A DNA stretch of 64,000 bases from JAXGXQ01 sp040772685 (GTDB taxonomy: Bacteria; Bacillota; Clostridia; Saccharofermentanales; UBA5734), in assembly GCA_040772685.1 (NCBI GenBank), contig JAXGXQ010000002.1, positions 253,636 through 317,635 on the forward strand. Reading direction: 5' to 3'. Position 1 is the first letter of the stretch. Each line of letters starts with the position of its first letter. A model generated the notes under the pieces. It did not search any database. It was given only the letters and a program-made list of their open reading frames with translations, and had not been told where the DNA came from. Both the position numbers and the translations under genes were made by a program. Positions 34,665 to 43,298 of this stretch are shown here, piece after piece.

Positions 34665-35633
34665 TTAGCCGCCGGTTCTGTTCATACTGCGAGCAGGTGA
34701 GAAGTCTTGATTGAATGAATGGCCTGCCGGTTTATTGAATATTGCTTGTTTTATGGTTTCGTTCAGAGTCTGCTCTTTAAAGTCAGCAAGCGCGGCTCTC
34801 AGCGAAATTTCACCCGCATCACCCAGACAGGGCTTCAACATGCCGTCGGCTGTAATCCGGATCCGATTGCAGGACGAGCAGAAACGATGAGAAATCGGAC
34901 GGATTAAGCCAACGCTGCCGGCATAGCCCGGTAGCTGGTAATCCTCTGAGGGAGCTGCAGGATCGTAAGCAGGGATCCGTTGCAGGGCCGGGAAAGCTGC
35001 CAGGATTTCAGCACCAGTGACCAGATTGTCATTATTTCTGCTGAGTGGGTTCATTGGCATTAGTTCAATAAAACGGACAGCTATTGGTCTGCTACGGGTC
35101 AGCTCAATCAGGGCGCCAATTTCATCGTCATTTACACCCCGTACCAGAACAGTGTTCAGCTTCAGGGGAGTGAGGCCCACCTCAAGACAGGCATCTATAG
35201 CCGCAAAAACCTCGCCCAACAAGCCGCCGCCGGTGATCAGCCGGAAACGCTCTGCCCGCAATGAATCCAGCGACAAATTTACCCTGTCCAATCCTGCCTG
35301 CTTAAGGAACAAAGCTTGTTTGGCCAGCCCATGGCCGTTTGTTGTCATGGACAGGTCTGTGATTTCGGGAATCTGGCGGATCAGGCGGATAATTTCTGCA
35401 AGATCAGGCCGCAACAGTGGTTCGCCGCCGGTCAGACGAACTTTGCGCACTCCTGCCAACGCCGCAGCCCGGACAATGCGGCCGCATTCAGCAGCTGAAA
35501 GCATGGGGAGTGCCGACTGTTCGCTCTCTCCGTTCGGGCAGGTTTCAGGACGGCAGTAAAAGCAGTTCAGATTACAGCGCGGCGTGACCGAAAGACGCAG
35601 ATATTCTATTTTTCGTCCGTATTGGTCAAACAT
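34665..35633 (-). CDS. moaA: GTP 3',8-cyclase MoaA (radical SAM)
   Basis: A 322-residue radical-SAM enzyme catalysing the first step of pterin cofactor synthesis. The N-terminal cluster motif is C20xxxC24xxC27 (CNLNCFYC); GGEPLLRPD is the SAM-binding motif; the second cluster is FCSSCNRIRITADGMLKPCLGD; the chain ends in the functionally important Gly-Gly. It starts two bases after the upstream MoeA fusion gene and is probably translationally coupled. Confidence 0.95.
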   Translation of the reverse strand: MFDQYGRKIEYLRLSVTPRCNLNCFYCRPETCPNGESEQSALPMLSAAECGRIVRAAALAGVRKVRLTGGEPLLRPDLAEIIRLIRQIPEITDLSMTTNGHGLAKQALFLKQAGLDRVNLSLDSLRAERFRLITGGGLLGEVFAAIDACLEVGLTPLKLNTVLVRGVNDDEIGALIELTRSRPIAVRFIELMPMNPLSRNNDNLVTGAEILAAFPALQRIPAYDPAAPSEDYQLPGYAGSVGLIRPISHRFCSSCNRIRITADGMLKPCLGDAGEISLRAALADFKEQTLNETIKQAIFNKPAGHSFNQDFSPARSMNRTGG

Positions 35634-35635
35634 AT

Positions 35636-37552
35636 TTATTCAATGTCCTTGTATAAAATTATCCGGCCGGGTTGCACAAGACGATAACCGCCCATTCTTT
35701 CCAGACGCTGACTGAAGTCTCTGGAGCGGAGGATCGCGATAAATCTCTGTACTTCCTGTGATTCCCAGGCAGATACCGAAATCAGAAAATCGTAGCTTTC
35801 TTCAGCTAACGGCAGGAAGTCAAGCCCGGCAATACGAGCCGCGGCGAGTATACCAAGGCCGGCGTCCGCTGTTCTGGCGGCAATCTGCGCTGCCACGCCC
35901 GTGTGCGTGTACTCTTCGCGGGTGTAGCCTGAAATCTGTTCCGGCCGGATACCTGCCAGTGCCAGTTGGTGATCAAGCAAAAGACGGGTGCCGGCGCCTT
36001 TCTGACGGTTGACATAACGCAGCCCGCGCCGGGCGATATCGGCCAGATCGCGGATTCCCAGTGGATTGCCGGCCTGTACAAGTAAACCCTGTGAGCGTCT
36101 TACACCTTCAAGCAGAATGACCTCATTCTGGCTAAAGTAGCTTCGGATAAAAGGTACGTTATATTCACCGTTTTCAGCTAGTAAATGGATTCCTGCAATC
36201 TGGGCTTCCTGGCGGCGAACAGCCAGAATGCCGCTCATGCTGCCGACATGGCTGGAGGACAAGGTAACGACGGGTTCACCGGAATAATACAGCAGGTCGG
36301 CAATTTCATCCAACAGAGGGTCGTGACTGCCGATTACACTGAGCGCGGTTTCTACCCGGGCAAGCGGCTGCAGCAGGCGAACATCCACCAGCGTTCCTTC
36401 AACCAAACCTTCGCTGTCACGCGGAATAGTCAGAAGACCGTCGGCACGGGCGTAACTGCTGAGTACGCCGGCACCGCGCTCCAAAGGCGTTGCATTGAGC
36501 TGCCCCAGATGCCGGGTCAGGCGAACACGGATGAACTCCAGATACTTAAGCGAGGATACCAGACGGCGGGTCAGGCGTGCCTTGACCACGGGCCTGGCTG
36601 GAATATCAAGCTTATATAAGCTACCGAGCAGTGGACGCACAACCTCCTCCAGTACCGTTAATCCCGAAACAGGATAACCGGGCAGACCGATTACAGGTTT
36701 TTGCCGGCAGAGCCCAAGAACCGTGGGTTTGCCCGGTCGAATGGCGATTCCATGCAGAATCACTTCTCCCAACACGGAAATTGTACTGACTGTTAAGTCG
36801 TCGCGACCGGCGGAAGAACCGGCCAGCAATATAACAATATCTGAAATGTCGAGAGCTTTTGCCAGCGCGGCCTGCAGTTTTTCTCTGTCGTCAGGAATTA
36901 TTGGCGTTACTGTAACCACAGCCCCGTCCGCTTCAAGAGCAGAACCATAAACAGTAGTGTTAAAGTCGGGTATCATACCAGGCTGAGGCTCGGCTGTCGC
37001 CGGAATAATCTCATCGCCGGTGGGAATCAGTGTTATCTGAGGCTGACGAAAAACTTCAACTTCTGAGAGACCTCCGGCAATGAGTAGGCCCATCAGCGCC
37101 GGCGTCAGAATTGTGCCGCTACTGACCAGCATGTCGCCGGCACAGAAATCCTCGCCGATTTGCCGTACATGCTGCCAGGGGACGGCTGGTGAAATCAGCC
37201 GGATCTGTTCTCCTTGTTCGATAACGTCCTCAATCATGATCACTGCATCCATCCCTTCCGGCAGGCAGTCGCCCGTATCCACCGGGATGACTTTGTCCCT
37301 GTGGATCTCAACCGGGGCAGTTTCACTGGCACCGAAAGTCCATTCAGCCTTTAGCGCGATCCCGTCCATAGCCGAGGCAAGGTAATGCGGTACACTGCGT
37401 CTGGCATAGACAGCGGCGGCAATTCTGCGGCCACGTGAATCTTTGATCAGGATTTTCTCAACACCTGGCTTGACGCCGGCCAAATTCAAACGGTCAAGGT
37501 AAAGTCTGACTGCTTCAGCAAGTGGTGTGTTGGCTAGATACTCTTGTGGCAT
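35636..37552 (-). CDS. moeA: MoeA fused to a periplasmic-binding-protein-like domain
   Basis: A 638-residue fusion. Residues about 1-400 are MoeA, which inserts the metal into adenylylated molybdopterin (SAMDGIAL, PTGDEIIP, SSAGRDDLT, GLPGYPVSG). Residues about 415-630 are a PBP-like domain (HVGSMSGILAVRRQEAQIAG, RRGLRYVNRQKGAGTRLLLD, YDFLIS) of the kind seen in ModE-related and MoeA-LysR-substrate-like proteins. I place the start at 37552 because AAGGAG lies eight bases upstream. The extra domain may bind oxyanion or pterin and tune metal choice; this is an inference. A second, plain MoeA lies upstream in the same operon. Confidence 0.9.
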   Translation of the reverse strand: MPQEYLANTPLAEAVRLYLDRLNLAGVKPGVEKILIKDSRGRRIAAAVYARRSVPHYLASAMDGIALKAEWTFGASETAPVEIHRDKVIPVDTGDCLPEGMDAVIMIEDVIEQGEQIRLISPAVPWQHVRQIGEDFCAGDMLVSSGTILTPALMGLLIAGGLSEVEVFRQPQITLIPTGDEIIPATAEPQPGMIPDFNTTVYGSALEADGAVVTVTPIIPDDREKLQAALAKALDISDIVILLAGSSAGRDDLTVSTISVLGEVILHGIAIRPGKPTVLGLCRQKPVIGLPGYPVSGLTVLEEVVRPLLGSLYKLDIPARPVVKARLTRRLVSSLKYLEFIRVRLTRHLGQLNATPLERGAGVLSSYARADGLLTIPRDSEGLVEGTLVDVRLLQPLARVETALSVIGSHDPLLDEIADLLYYSGEPVVTLSSSHVGSMSGILAVRRQEAQIAGIHLLAENGEYNVPFIRSYFSQNEVILLEGVRRSQGLLVQAGNPLGIRDLADIARRGLRYVNRQKGAGTRLLLDHQLALAGIRPEQISGYTREEYTHTGVAAQIAARTADAGLGILAAARIAGLDFLPLAEESYDFLISVSAWESQEVQRFIAILRSRDFSQRLERMGGYRLVQPGRIILYKDIE

Positions 37553-37622
37553 CGGCGTTGCTCCTTCTATGAATCGCAGTGAAATATCCACGACGATATT
37601 TCTTTTAATAAAACGGCAGGAT

Positions 37623-37687
37623 GTTGCTCTTATAGCAGTTCAGGTTGCTGCTCTTATAGCAGTTCAGGCTGCTGCTCTTATGGGAGT
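37623..37687. repeat. Three tandem copies of a 24-bp unit between the two moeA genes
   Basis: Units at 37623-37643 (lacking three bases), 37644-37667 and 37668-37687 (partial) share TTGCTGCTCTTATAGCAG. Each complete unit can form a small hairpin, CTGCT-cttat-AGCAG. It sits in the 139-base gap between the stop of the upstream moeA and the start of the fusion moeA. Confidence 0.8.
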
Positions 37688-37691
37688 CTCT

Positions 37692-38924
37692 TTAATGAAA
37701 CCGGTAGACTGTGACCTGCGAGCCTGCTTCAATTCCTTCCAGCTCTCTGCTGATCCGGATACAACCGTCACTTTGGCTCAAGGCTGTTATCAGGCCTGAT
37801 TTGGTGAAAACAGGTTCCGCTTGCCACTGCTTCCCGGATTCGGCTGACGGAATTAATTTTACCGGTATGATTGATTCGCGCCCCAGATTTGAGGGGATCC
37901 GACAGCTGATTACCGCAGTCAAAGTTTCCGGTTCTGTGGGCATCTTTCCCTGTAATGCATCCAGCAACGGCAGAGCCAGCCAAAAGGTCATGAACCAGGC
38001 TGCGAGAGGATGCCCGGGTAGCCCCAGGATAATCCGGTCTCCGGCCAGGCCCGCTATCGTTGGTTTACCGGGCTTGACTGCAATCCCGTGAAAAAGTAGG
38101 TCTGATTTTCCTTGCGCCGCAATAGCTGCAGCCAGATAATCCTTCTCGCCGACTGAACTGCCACCCGAAACCAGCACCAAATCACATTCGCTGGCTGCCT
38201 TAGTCAGAACGCCGGCAAGTTCGTCCGGCTGATCGGCGACTATACCATAAAGGATCGGCAAGGCCCCGGCTTGCCGCACAAGAACAGAGAGCGCAGGGCT
38301 GTTAACATCATGTATACAACCGGGAACAATCGGCTCACCAACCGGCAGCAGTTCATTACCGGTAGAGATTATCGCAACCCTGGGCTGTTCAAAAACCAGA
38401 ATCTGATTTGCTGCCAAAGCCGCTAATGTACCGATATCGGCGGCTCGGATCTGCCGACTTGCTGGCAAAACAACTTGTCCGGCTGCGAAATCGTCGCCTC
38501 TTTTTACTATGTGATCACCCGGGGAGACAGGTCGCTGCACCAACCACAGCTTACCTCCCAGATTTTCCGTGTATTCAATCATTACCATGGCGTCAGCACC
38601 CGTCGGCAAGGCTCCGCCGGTCGGAACCAGGGCACATTCACCGGGGTTAAGCCTGAAGTCAGGAGTTTCTCCCATTTTGATAGTGCCTGCCAGACTAAGC
38701 ATGGCCGGCAGAGTGTCGCTGGCTCCAAAAGTATCGGCCCCCCGAACCGCGAGACCATCAACCATTGCCCGGTCAAAGGAGGGCACATCTGCCTGCGAAC
38801 ATAAATCAGCCGCCAGAACACGTCCGACTGCTTTTCCCATGGTTATCAATTCTGTGCGTTTAACCGGTTTGACGAGGTTTTGCAATATTTTACCGGCTTC
38901 GTCCAGGGTTACGACATTAAGCAT
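37692..38924 (-). CDS. moeA: Molybdopterin molybdenumtransferase MoeA (plain form)
   Basis: A 410-residue MoeA, the usual length. FDRAMVDGLAVRG, GECALVPTGGALPTGADAMVMIE, AIISTGNELLP, VSGGSSVGEKDYL and GLPGHPLAAW are present. It inserts molybdate or tungstate into the adenylylated pterin. The ATG follows the ATPase stop by one base (TGAAATG). A second MoeA with an extra domain lies downstream; paired MoeAs often split Mo and W insertion. Confidence 0.92.
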   Translation of the reverse strand: MLNVVTLDEAGKILQNLVKPVKRTELITMGKAVGRVLAADLCSQADVPSFDRAMVDGLAVRGADTFGASDTLPAMLSLAGTIKMGETPDFRLNPGECALVPTGGALPTGADAMVMIEYTENLGGKLWLVQRPVSPGDHIVKRGDDFAAGQVVLPASRQIRAADIGTLAALAANQILVFEQPRVAIISTGNELLPVGEPIVPGCIHDVNSPALSVLVRQAGALPILYGIVADQPDELAGVLTKAASECDLVLVSGGSSVGEKDYLAAAIAAQGKSDLLFHGIAVKPGKPTIAGLAGDRIILGLPGHPLAAWFMTFWLALPLLDALQGKMPTEPETLTAVISCRIPSNLGRESIIPVKLIPSAESGKQWQAEPVFTKSGLITALSQSDGCIRISRELEGIEAGSQVTVYRFH

Positions 38925-38925
38925 T

Positions 38926-39603
38926 TCAATTTCCCTTCAATTGCTGCAACTGAAGAAGCTGCTTAAGTTTTTCGCTTTCCGGTTGCTTCAGCAGTTTCAG
39001 TGTTGTGCCCTTTTCCACAAGCCTTCCCTGATCGAGAAAAAGCACTTCCTCTGTCAACTGACTGATCAGCGACAGCTGGTGCGAAACCAGAATGAAAAGA
39101 CAGCGGTTTGCCTGAAGATAAAGTTCTATAGCCCGGGATGCCAGCTGGATACTGCTTAAATCCATACTGTTGGCAGGCTCATCCAGCATCAGAACCTCTC
39201 TGGGATAGACAAGCAGTCTGGCCAAAGCCATTCGCTGCGTTTCTCCTCCGGACATTTTGTCAGCCCGCTGCTGAGCCAGATGCTGCAGCCCGAATTCCGA
39301 CAGCTGCCTGTCAACAAGATCTCGCTTTTGTTGATTGTTCAGACCGGCTGTCAGCGGGATGCCAAGCTCAATGTTTTTTCTGACGCTGAAGGAAAAGGCA
39401 TAAGGTTTCTGTGGCAGGTATCCCAGACGTGCCGGGTCGGACCCTGAGGAAAGCTGTGTCAGCAGGGCACGCAGCAGAGTAGATTTACCGGCTCCGTTGG
39501 CGCCGAATAGTGCATAGCGGCCATCGCAACGCAGTGTCAGGGATGAAATATCAAGTACGCAGCGGCTGCCGTAATCCTGGCGCAAGCCGTCGAATTTAAT
39601 CAT
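38926..39603 (-). CDS. tupC: Tungstate ABC transporter, ATP-binding protein TupC
   Basis: A 225-residue ABC ATPase. Walker A GANGAGKSTL, signature MSGGETQRMALA, Walker B VLMLDEPANSMD and the switch His in FILVSHQLS. It overlaps the permease gene by eight bases (ATGATTAA). It powers uptake of the anion bound by TupA. Confidence 0.9.
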   Translation of the reverse strand: MIKFDGLRQDYGSRCVLDISSLTLRCDGRYALFGANGAGKSTLLRALLTQLSSGSDPARLGYLPQKPYAFSFSVRKNIELGIPLTAGLNNQQKRDLVDRQLSEFGLQHLAQQRADKMSGGETQRMALARLLVYPREVLMLDEPANSMDLSSIQLASRAIELYLQANRCLFILVSHQLSLISQLTEEVLFLDQGRLVEKGTTLKLLKQPESEKLKQLLQLQQLKGN

Positions 39604-40276
39604 TTATGCTCTCCTGCAGCCGCACAGCAGCAATATTGATTACAAATGAAAGCACTAACAGTACCGCTCCCATCTGAATTGCACCGGCGAAGTTGCCTTT
39701 GCTGGTTTCCAGCATTATTGCTGTCGTCATCACACGAGTTTTACCGGCAATATTGCCGCCAACCATCATTACCGCACCTACTTCGGAAATTGCCCGGCCA
39801 AAACCGGAAAGCAAGACGGTTATCAACGCCAGTCTGCATTCCCAGAAAAGTAGGGCATACTCCTGGCGTCGGTTGAGCCCCAGACCTGAAACAGTTTCCA
39901 ACAGCTGAGGCCTTTTGGCCTCAACTGCTGAAAGTGTCAGGCTGGTAACAATAGGAAAAATCAGAATAAACTGGGCAATGACCATTGCCGGCAGACTAAA
40001 CAGCAGGCTCAGGCTGCCTAGTGGTCCGCTGCGCGAAAGGAGCAGAAAAACGAAAAGGCCGGCAACGACAGGCGGCAGACTCATAAAGGTCTGGATGACT
40101 CTTCGAAGCATGCGTTTACCGGAGAACTGGCGGGAGGCAATCAACACTCCCGCCGGTATTCCAAACAGGGCCGCAAGACTTGTACTCAGTACGGTCATCA
40201 AAATGGTCAGCCAGAGGATTCGGAGCATTTCCATATCAGGCAGTAACACCATCATAATTGAATAGAGGTTCTCCAT
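39596..40276 (-). CDS. tupB: Tungstate ABC transporter, permease TupB
   Basis: A permease of about 226 residues with five to six hydrophobic segments and the cytoplasmic coupling loop SGLGLNRRQEYALLFWECR, plus GFGRAISEVGAVMMVGGN near the C-terminal part, as in TupB/ModB/CysT-type permeases. The start is uncertain: this choice overlaps tupA by 41 bases, while an ATG at 40234 just past the tupA stop (TGATATG) would give a 212-residue protein lacking part of the N-terminal helix. No good ribosome binding site is visible for either, so coupling to tupA is likely. Confidence 0.87.
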   Translation of the reverse strand: MENLYSIMMVLLPDMEMLRILWLTILMTVLSTSLAALFGIPAGVLIASRQFSGKRMLRRVIQTFMSLPPVVAGLFVFLLLSRSGPLGSLSLLFSLPAMVIAQFILIFPIVTSLTLSAVEAKRPQLLETVSGLGLNRRQEYALLFWECRLALITVLLSGFGRAISEVGAVMMVGGNIAGKTRVMTTAIMLETSKGNFAGAIQMGAVLLVLSFVINIAAVRLQESIND

Positions 40277-41060
40277 ATTTTTCTGTGCCATATTTTTCTA
40301 TAAATGTTTTAGCCTCATCACTTAGCATAAATTCAATGAACGCTTTAGCGCCATCGGTATTGATTCCGTCGTGCTTTTCAGGATTTACTCCGATCAGTGA
40401 ATAGGTATTCTTTAGATCATCAGACTGCCCAAGCAGAACAGCCAGTTTCGTTTGCTCCCGGGTCGCGAGATAAGTTGACTGATCAGTTAGAACACATGCT
40501 TCCATTTCAGCGGCCATCGTCAGACAAGGCCCCATACCTTTGCCGGCAGAATTGTACCACTCGCCTTTTGGCTTTACTCCTGATTTATCCCAGATTTTCA
40601 CTTCAGCTTTGTGGGTGCCGGAATCATCACCTCTGGAAATAAAAGGTGTTTTGGAATCAGCAATAAGCCGGAAAGCCTCCGCAGCTGATTTGGCGCCTTT
40701 AATCCCGGCTGGATCAGTCTCAGGACCGGCAATAACGAAATAGTTGTGCATGAAAGGGATTCGTTTGACACCAAAACCAGCTGAGATAAATTCATCTTCA
40801 GCAGTCTTGGCATGAACCAGAAGTACATCGGCATCGCCGGTTTCACCCAGCTTGATGGCGGCTCCGGTACCGTTGGCAACGATTTCGAGTTGGTATCCGG
40901 ATTTTTCTTCGAACATCTTTTCCAGTTCTGGTAACAAGCCGGAATCGTTCACGCTCGTGGTTGTGGAAAGACGGACAACCGGATTCTTTACCGTGGCGGG
41001 TGCACAGGCGGTAAAGAGCAACGCAAACAAGATCAGGACCACTGAAAGGACTTTTTTCAT
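40236..41060 (-). CDS. tupA: Tungstate-binding lipoprotein TupA
   Basis: A 274-residue solute-binding protein. The signal peptide ends in the lipobox LFTAC. The mature N terminus has the TupA hallmark VRLSTTTSVNDSGLL, followed by GTGAAIKLGETGDADVLLVH and ISRGDDSGTHKAE, which line the anion site. TupA proteins bind tungstate with very high affinity, and the TTTS motif separates them from ModA. AAGGAGAAGG precedes the ATG. First gene of the tup-moeA-moeA-moaA-moaC-MOSC run on this strand. Confidence 0.93.
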   Translation of the reverse strand: MKKVLSVVLILFALLFTACAPATVKNPVVRLSTTTSVNDSGLLPELEKMFEEKSGYQLEIVANGTGAAIKLGETGDADVLLVHAKTAEDEFISAGFGVKRIPFMHNYFVIAGPETDPAGIKGAKSAAEAFRLIADSKTPFISRGDDSGTHKAEVKIWDKSGVKPKGEWYNSAGKGMGPCLTMAAEMEACVLTDQSTYLATREQTKLAVLLGQSDDLKNTYSLIGVNPEKHDGINTDGAKAFIEFMLSDEAKTFIEKYGTEKYGEPLFNYDGVTA

Positions 41061-41180
41061 ACCTTCTCCTTTTCACAATGGAAGGCGGCAACGTTTCCAT
41101 TGCCACCCCGGTCTGCAGGCATGTCAGCTTCTGATTTAGCTCAACAGACTCGAAGTCGGGATTCTTAAAGTGTATTGTAA
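41061..41180 (-). promoter_or_regulatory. Structured leader of tupA, possible Moco/Tuco riboswitch
   Basis: On the minus strand the bases before tupA can form two mutually exclusive stems: GGCAA/TTGCC (41087-41091 with 41100-41104) and CAATGGAA/TTCCATTG (41076-41083 with 41095-41102). The second ends four bases from the AAAAGGAG ribosome binding site. The stretch ATGGAAACGTTGCCGCCTT resembles, from memory, the GGAAAnnGCCGCC core of Moco RNAs, but other conserved parts are not evident to me. TACAAT at 41174-41179 may be the -10. Confidence 0.35.
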
Positions 41181-41272
41181 CCCAAAAACAGACACTATGT
41201 TGCTAATGCAATAATATTCTGGCAGAATTTTTCAGAAGCAAAAAATGATATTACGGAAGAGGAGCGTTTTCT

Positions 41273-41761
41273 ATGTTTCGGATCGCAGTACTGACAATAA
41301 GCGACAAAGGCGCAGCCCGCCTGCGTGAGGATGCCAGCGGGCCGTTGATTGTGGAGAAAACAGCAGAAATCGGTAAGGTTGTCCTCAAGTCAATCCTTCC
41401 GGATGATCGCGCTCTGATCGCAGCAGAACTACGTCGCATTTGTGATCAGGATCAGGCTGACCTTATTCTCACAACCGGCGGTACCGGATTTTCCCCGCGG
41501 GATGTGACACCGGAAGCAACCGCTGACGTTATTGACCGCCCTGCTCCCGGCATACCGGAGGCAATAAGGGCACGCAGCCTGTCGATAACCGATAAGGCGT
41601 TGCTTTCGCGTGCTATAGCTGGTATCCGCGGCCGGACTTTGATTATTAACCTGCCTGGCAGCCCCAAAGCTGTCGGCGAGAGCCTTGAGGTTGTTCTGCC
41701 GGTGCTGACGCACGCTCTGGGAATTTTGACCGGCCAGGAAGATGAGTGCGGTCGGATCTGA
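41273..41761 (+). CDS. mogA: Molybdopterin adenylyltransferase MogA/MoaB family
   Basis: A 162-residue protein that activates molybdopterin by adenylylation before metal insertion by MoeA. ILTTGGTGFSPRDVTPEAT is the family signature, followed by GIPEAIRA and NLPGSPKAV. It is transcribed away from tupA and has AAGAGGAGCG before the ATG. It completes the insertion half of the cofactor pathway next to the two MoeAs. Confidence 0.93.
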   Translation: MFRIAVLTISDKGAARLREDASGPLIVEKTAEIGKVVLKSILPDDRALIAAELRRICDQDQADLILTTGGTGFSPRDVTPEATADVIDRPAPGIPEAIRARSLSITDKALLSRAIAGIRGRTLIINLPGSPKAVGESLEVVLPVLTHALGILTGQEDECGRI

Positions 41762-41836
41762 TAGATAAGATTAATTTATTTGATTCAGTCGTTTTTATTT
41801 CTCATAGATTCGCTGCTGTCTGAGCTTTGAAAGGCA

Positions 41837-41873
41837 TATAATGGCAGCAGAGATATTCTATAACACAATATCT
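41837..41873 (+). promoter_or_regulatory. Putative promoter/operator of the fumarase operon
   Basis: A TATAAT hexamer (41837-41842) with no clear -35, followed by the inverted repeat AGATATT / AATATCT (41851-41857 and 41867-41873), 15 bases before the fumarase ATG. The repeat may be an operator or a leader hairpin. Confidence 0.35.
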
Positions 41874-41888
41874 ATGACGGAGGCAGCC

Positions 41889-42734
41889 ATGACTCGAATC
41901 CTGAACACGGAAGTCCTGATACCTGAGATCAAGCAGCTAAGTATGCAGGCTTGTTTTGAACTCAATGACAATGTTATTGATGCTTTTAGAGCTGCTTTGG
42001 CAAAAGAAGAATCGCCCTACAGTAGAGAAACACTGCAACTGTTGATCGAAAATGCTGAATTCGCCAAACTTGAACAGGTGGCCTGCTGCCATGATACGGG
42101 CTCAGCTGTTGTTTTGCTGGAGATCGGTCAGGAAGTTGCCTGGGAAGGTATGTCCTTAAAAGAGGCTGTCGATGAGGGGATCCGGCGAGGGTATGACGAA
42201 GGTTATCTGCGTAAATCGATGGTGGCAGATCCTCTGGACAGAGTCAACACCGGCGACAACACGCCCGCGATTCTGCACACCGAAATCGTCAACGGTGACA
42301 AAGTGACAATAACTGTTATGCCCAAGGGCGGCGGCAGCGAGAACATGGGTGCTTTTAGCACACTGATGCCAGGCGACGGGATTGCAGGCGTTAAGCGATT
42401 TGTTCTGGAAACGATCCAGTCAGCCGGCGGCAAAACCTGCCCGCCGATTATAGTCGGCGTTGGAATTGGCGGCACCATGGACTACTGTGCCTGGATTGCC
42501 AAGAAAGCATTGCTGCGTCCAATTGGAAAACGGCATGAAAAACCGCTTTATGCGCAACTGGAAGAAGAACTTTTGGACGAAATCAATCAGACCGGCATCG
42601 GCACACTGGGAATGGGCGGTACAGTAACTGCGCTCGATGTGCATATTGAATACTATCCCTGCCATATTACCGCTTTGCCGGTTGCTGTGAACCTGCAATG
42701 CCATGCCAGCCGGCACGCCAGCAAGACGATTTAG
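41889..42734 (+). CDS. fumA: Class I fumarate hydratase (or related tartrate dehydratase), alpha subunit
   Basis: A 281-residue [4Fe-4S] hydro-lyase subunit. CCHDTGSAVVLLEIGQ, LHTEIVNGDKVTITVMPKGGGSEN, CPPIIVGVGIGGTMDYC and TGIGTLGMGGTVTALDV are characteristic and include the cluster cysteines. With the beta subunit it interconverts fumarate and malate; L-tartrate or mesaconate are other family substrates. The ATG at 41889 is preceded by GGAGG. The beta gene follows after 12 bases. Confidence 0.9.
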   Translation: MTRILNTEVLIPEIKQLSMQACFELNDNVIDAFRAALAKEESPYSRETLQLLIENAEFAKLEQVACCHDTGSAVVLLEIGQEVAWEGMSLKEAVDEGIRRGYDEGYLRKSMVADPLDRVNTGDNTPAILHTEIVNGDKVTITVMPKGGGSENMGAFSTLMPGDGIAGVKRFVLETIQSAGGKTCPPIIVGVGIGGTMDYCAWIAKKALLRPIGKRHEKPLYAQLEEELLDEINQTGIGTLGMGGTVTALDVHIEYYPCHITALPVAVNLQCHASRHASKTI

Positions 42735-42746
42735 GGGGAAGAAGAA

Positions 42747-43298
42747 ATGAAGGAATACCATATCAGCCTGCCTCTGGATCGGGACGAAATCAAAAAACTT
42801 GAAATCGGTGATGTGCTTTACCTGACTGGTGATGTTTTTACGGCCCGCGATGCTGCTCACAAAAGGTTCCAGGAACTGAGCGACGCAGGCAAAGAACTGC
42901 CGATAGATATTAATGGCCAGACCATTTTCTACGCCGGCCCCTGCCCGACAAAGCCAGGCCGGACGATGGGTTCAATCGCGCCGACAACGAGCATGCGTAT
43001 CGACGGTTTTGTCGAGATGATGTTCCAGCATGGCATGATCGCCATGATCGGTAAAGGTGACCGGGCGGATTATGTTGCTGATTTGTGCAAGCAATATGGC
43101 GGTTTGTATCTACTCAGTATAGGCGGCGCTTCGGCTCTGATTTCGAATCAGGTTAAATCCTGCGAAGTTGTGGCCTACGAAGACCTGGGAACAGAATCGA
43201 TAAAGCGCCTTAGAGTGGAAAATCTGAGGGTAATTGTTGGTATTGATACCAAAGGGCAATCATTCCAAAAACGTGAAATAGCGAAGTACAAAAAGTGA
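42747..43298 (+). CDS. fumB: Class I fumarate hydratase (or related dehydratase), beta subunit
   Basis: A 183-residue beta subunit: LTGDVFTARDAAHKRF, FYAGPCPTKPGRTMGSIAPTT and MIGKGD. It completes the oxygen-sensitive two-subunit enzyme typical of anaerobes. AAGAAGAA lies before the ATG. The operon ends at a strong terminator 77 bases downstream. Confidence 0.9.
   Translation: MKEYHISLPLDRDEIKKLEIGDVLYLTGDVFTARDAAHKRFQELSDAGKELPIDINGQTIFYAGPCPTKPGRTMGSIAPTTSMRIDGFVEMMFQHGMIAMIGKGDRADYVADLCKQYGGLYLLSIGGASALISNQVKSCEVVAYEDLGTESIKRLRVENLRVIVGIDTKGQSFQKREIAKYKK

Noticed and set aside
35017..35559. A 180-codon plus-strand frame opposite moaA
   Set aside because: Low-complexity Arg/Ser-rich translation typical of an antisense frame of a GC-rich gene.
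37623..37687. CRISPR-like array
   Set aside because: The repeats are directly tandem with no spacers and no cas genes are in the window.
37527..37799. A 90-codon frame through the 24-bp tandem repeats
   Set aside because: It overlaps the ends of two moeA genes antisense and its repeat translation (AALIAVQ) follows simply from the DNA repeat.
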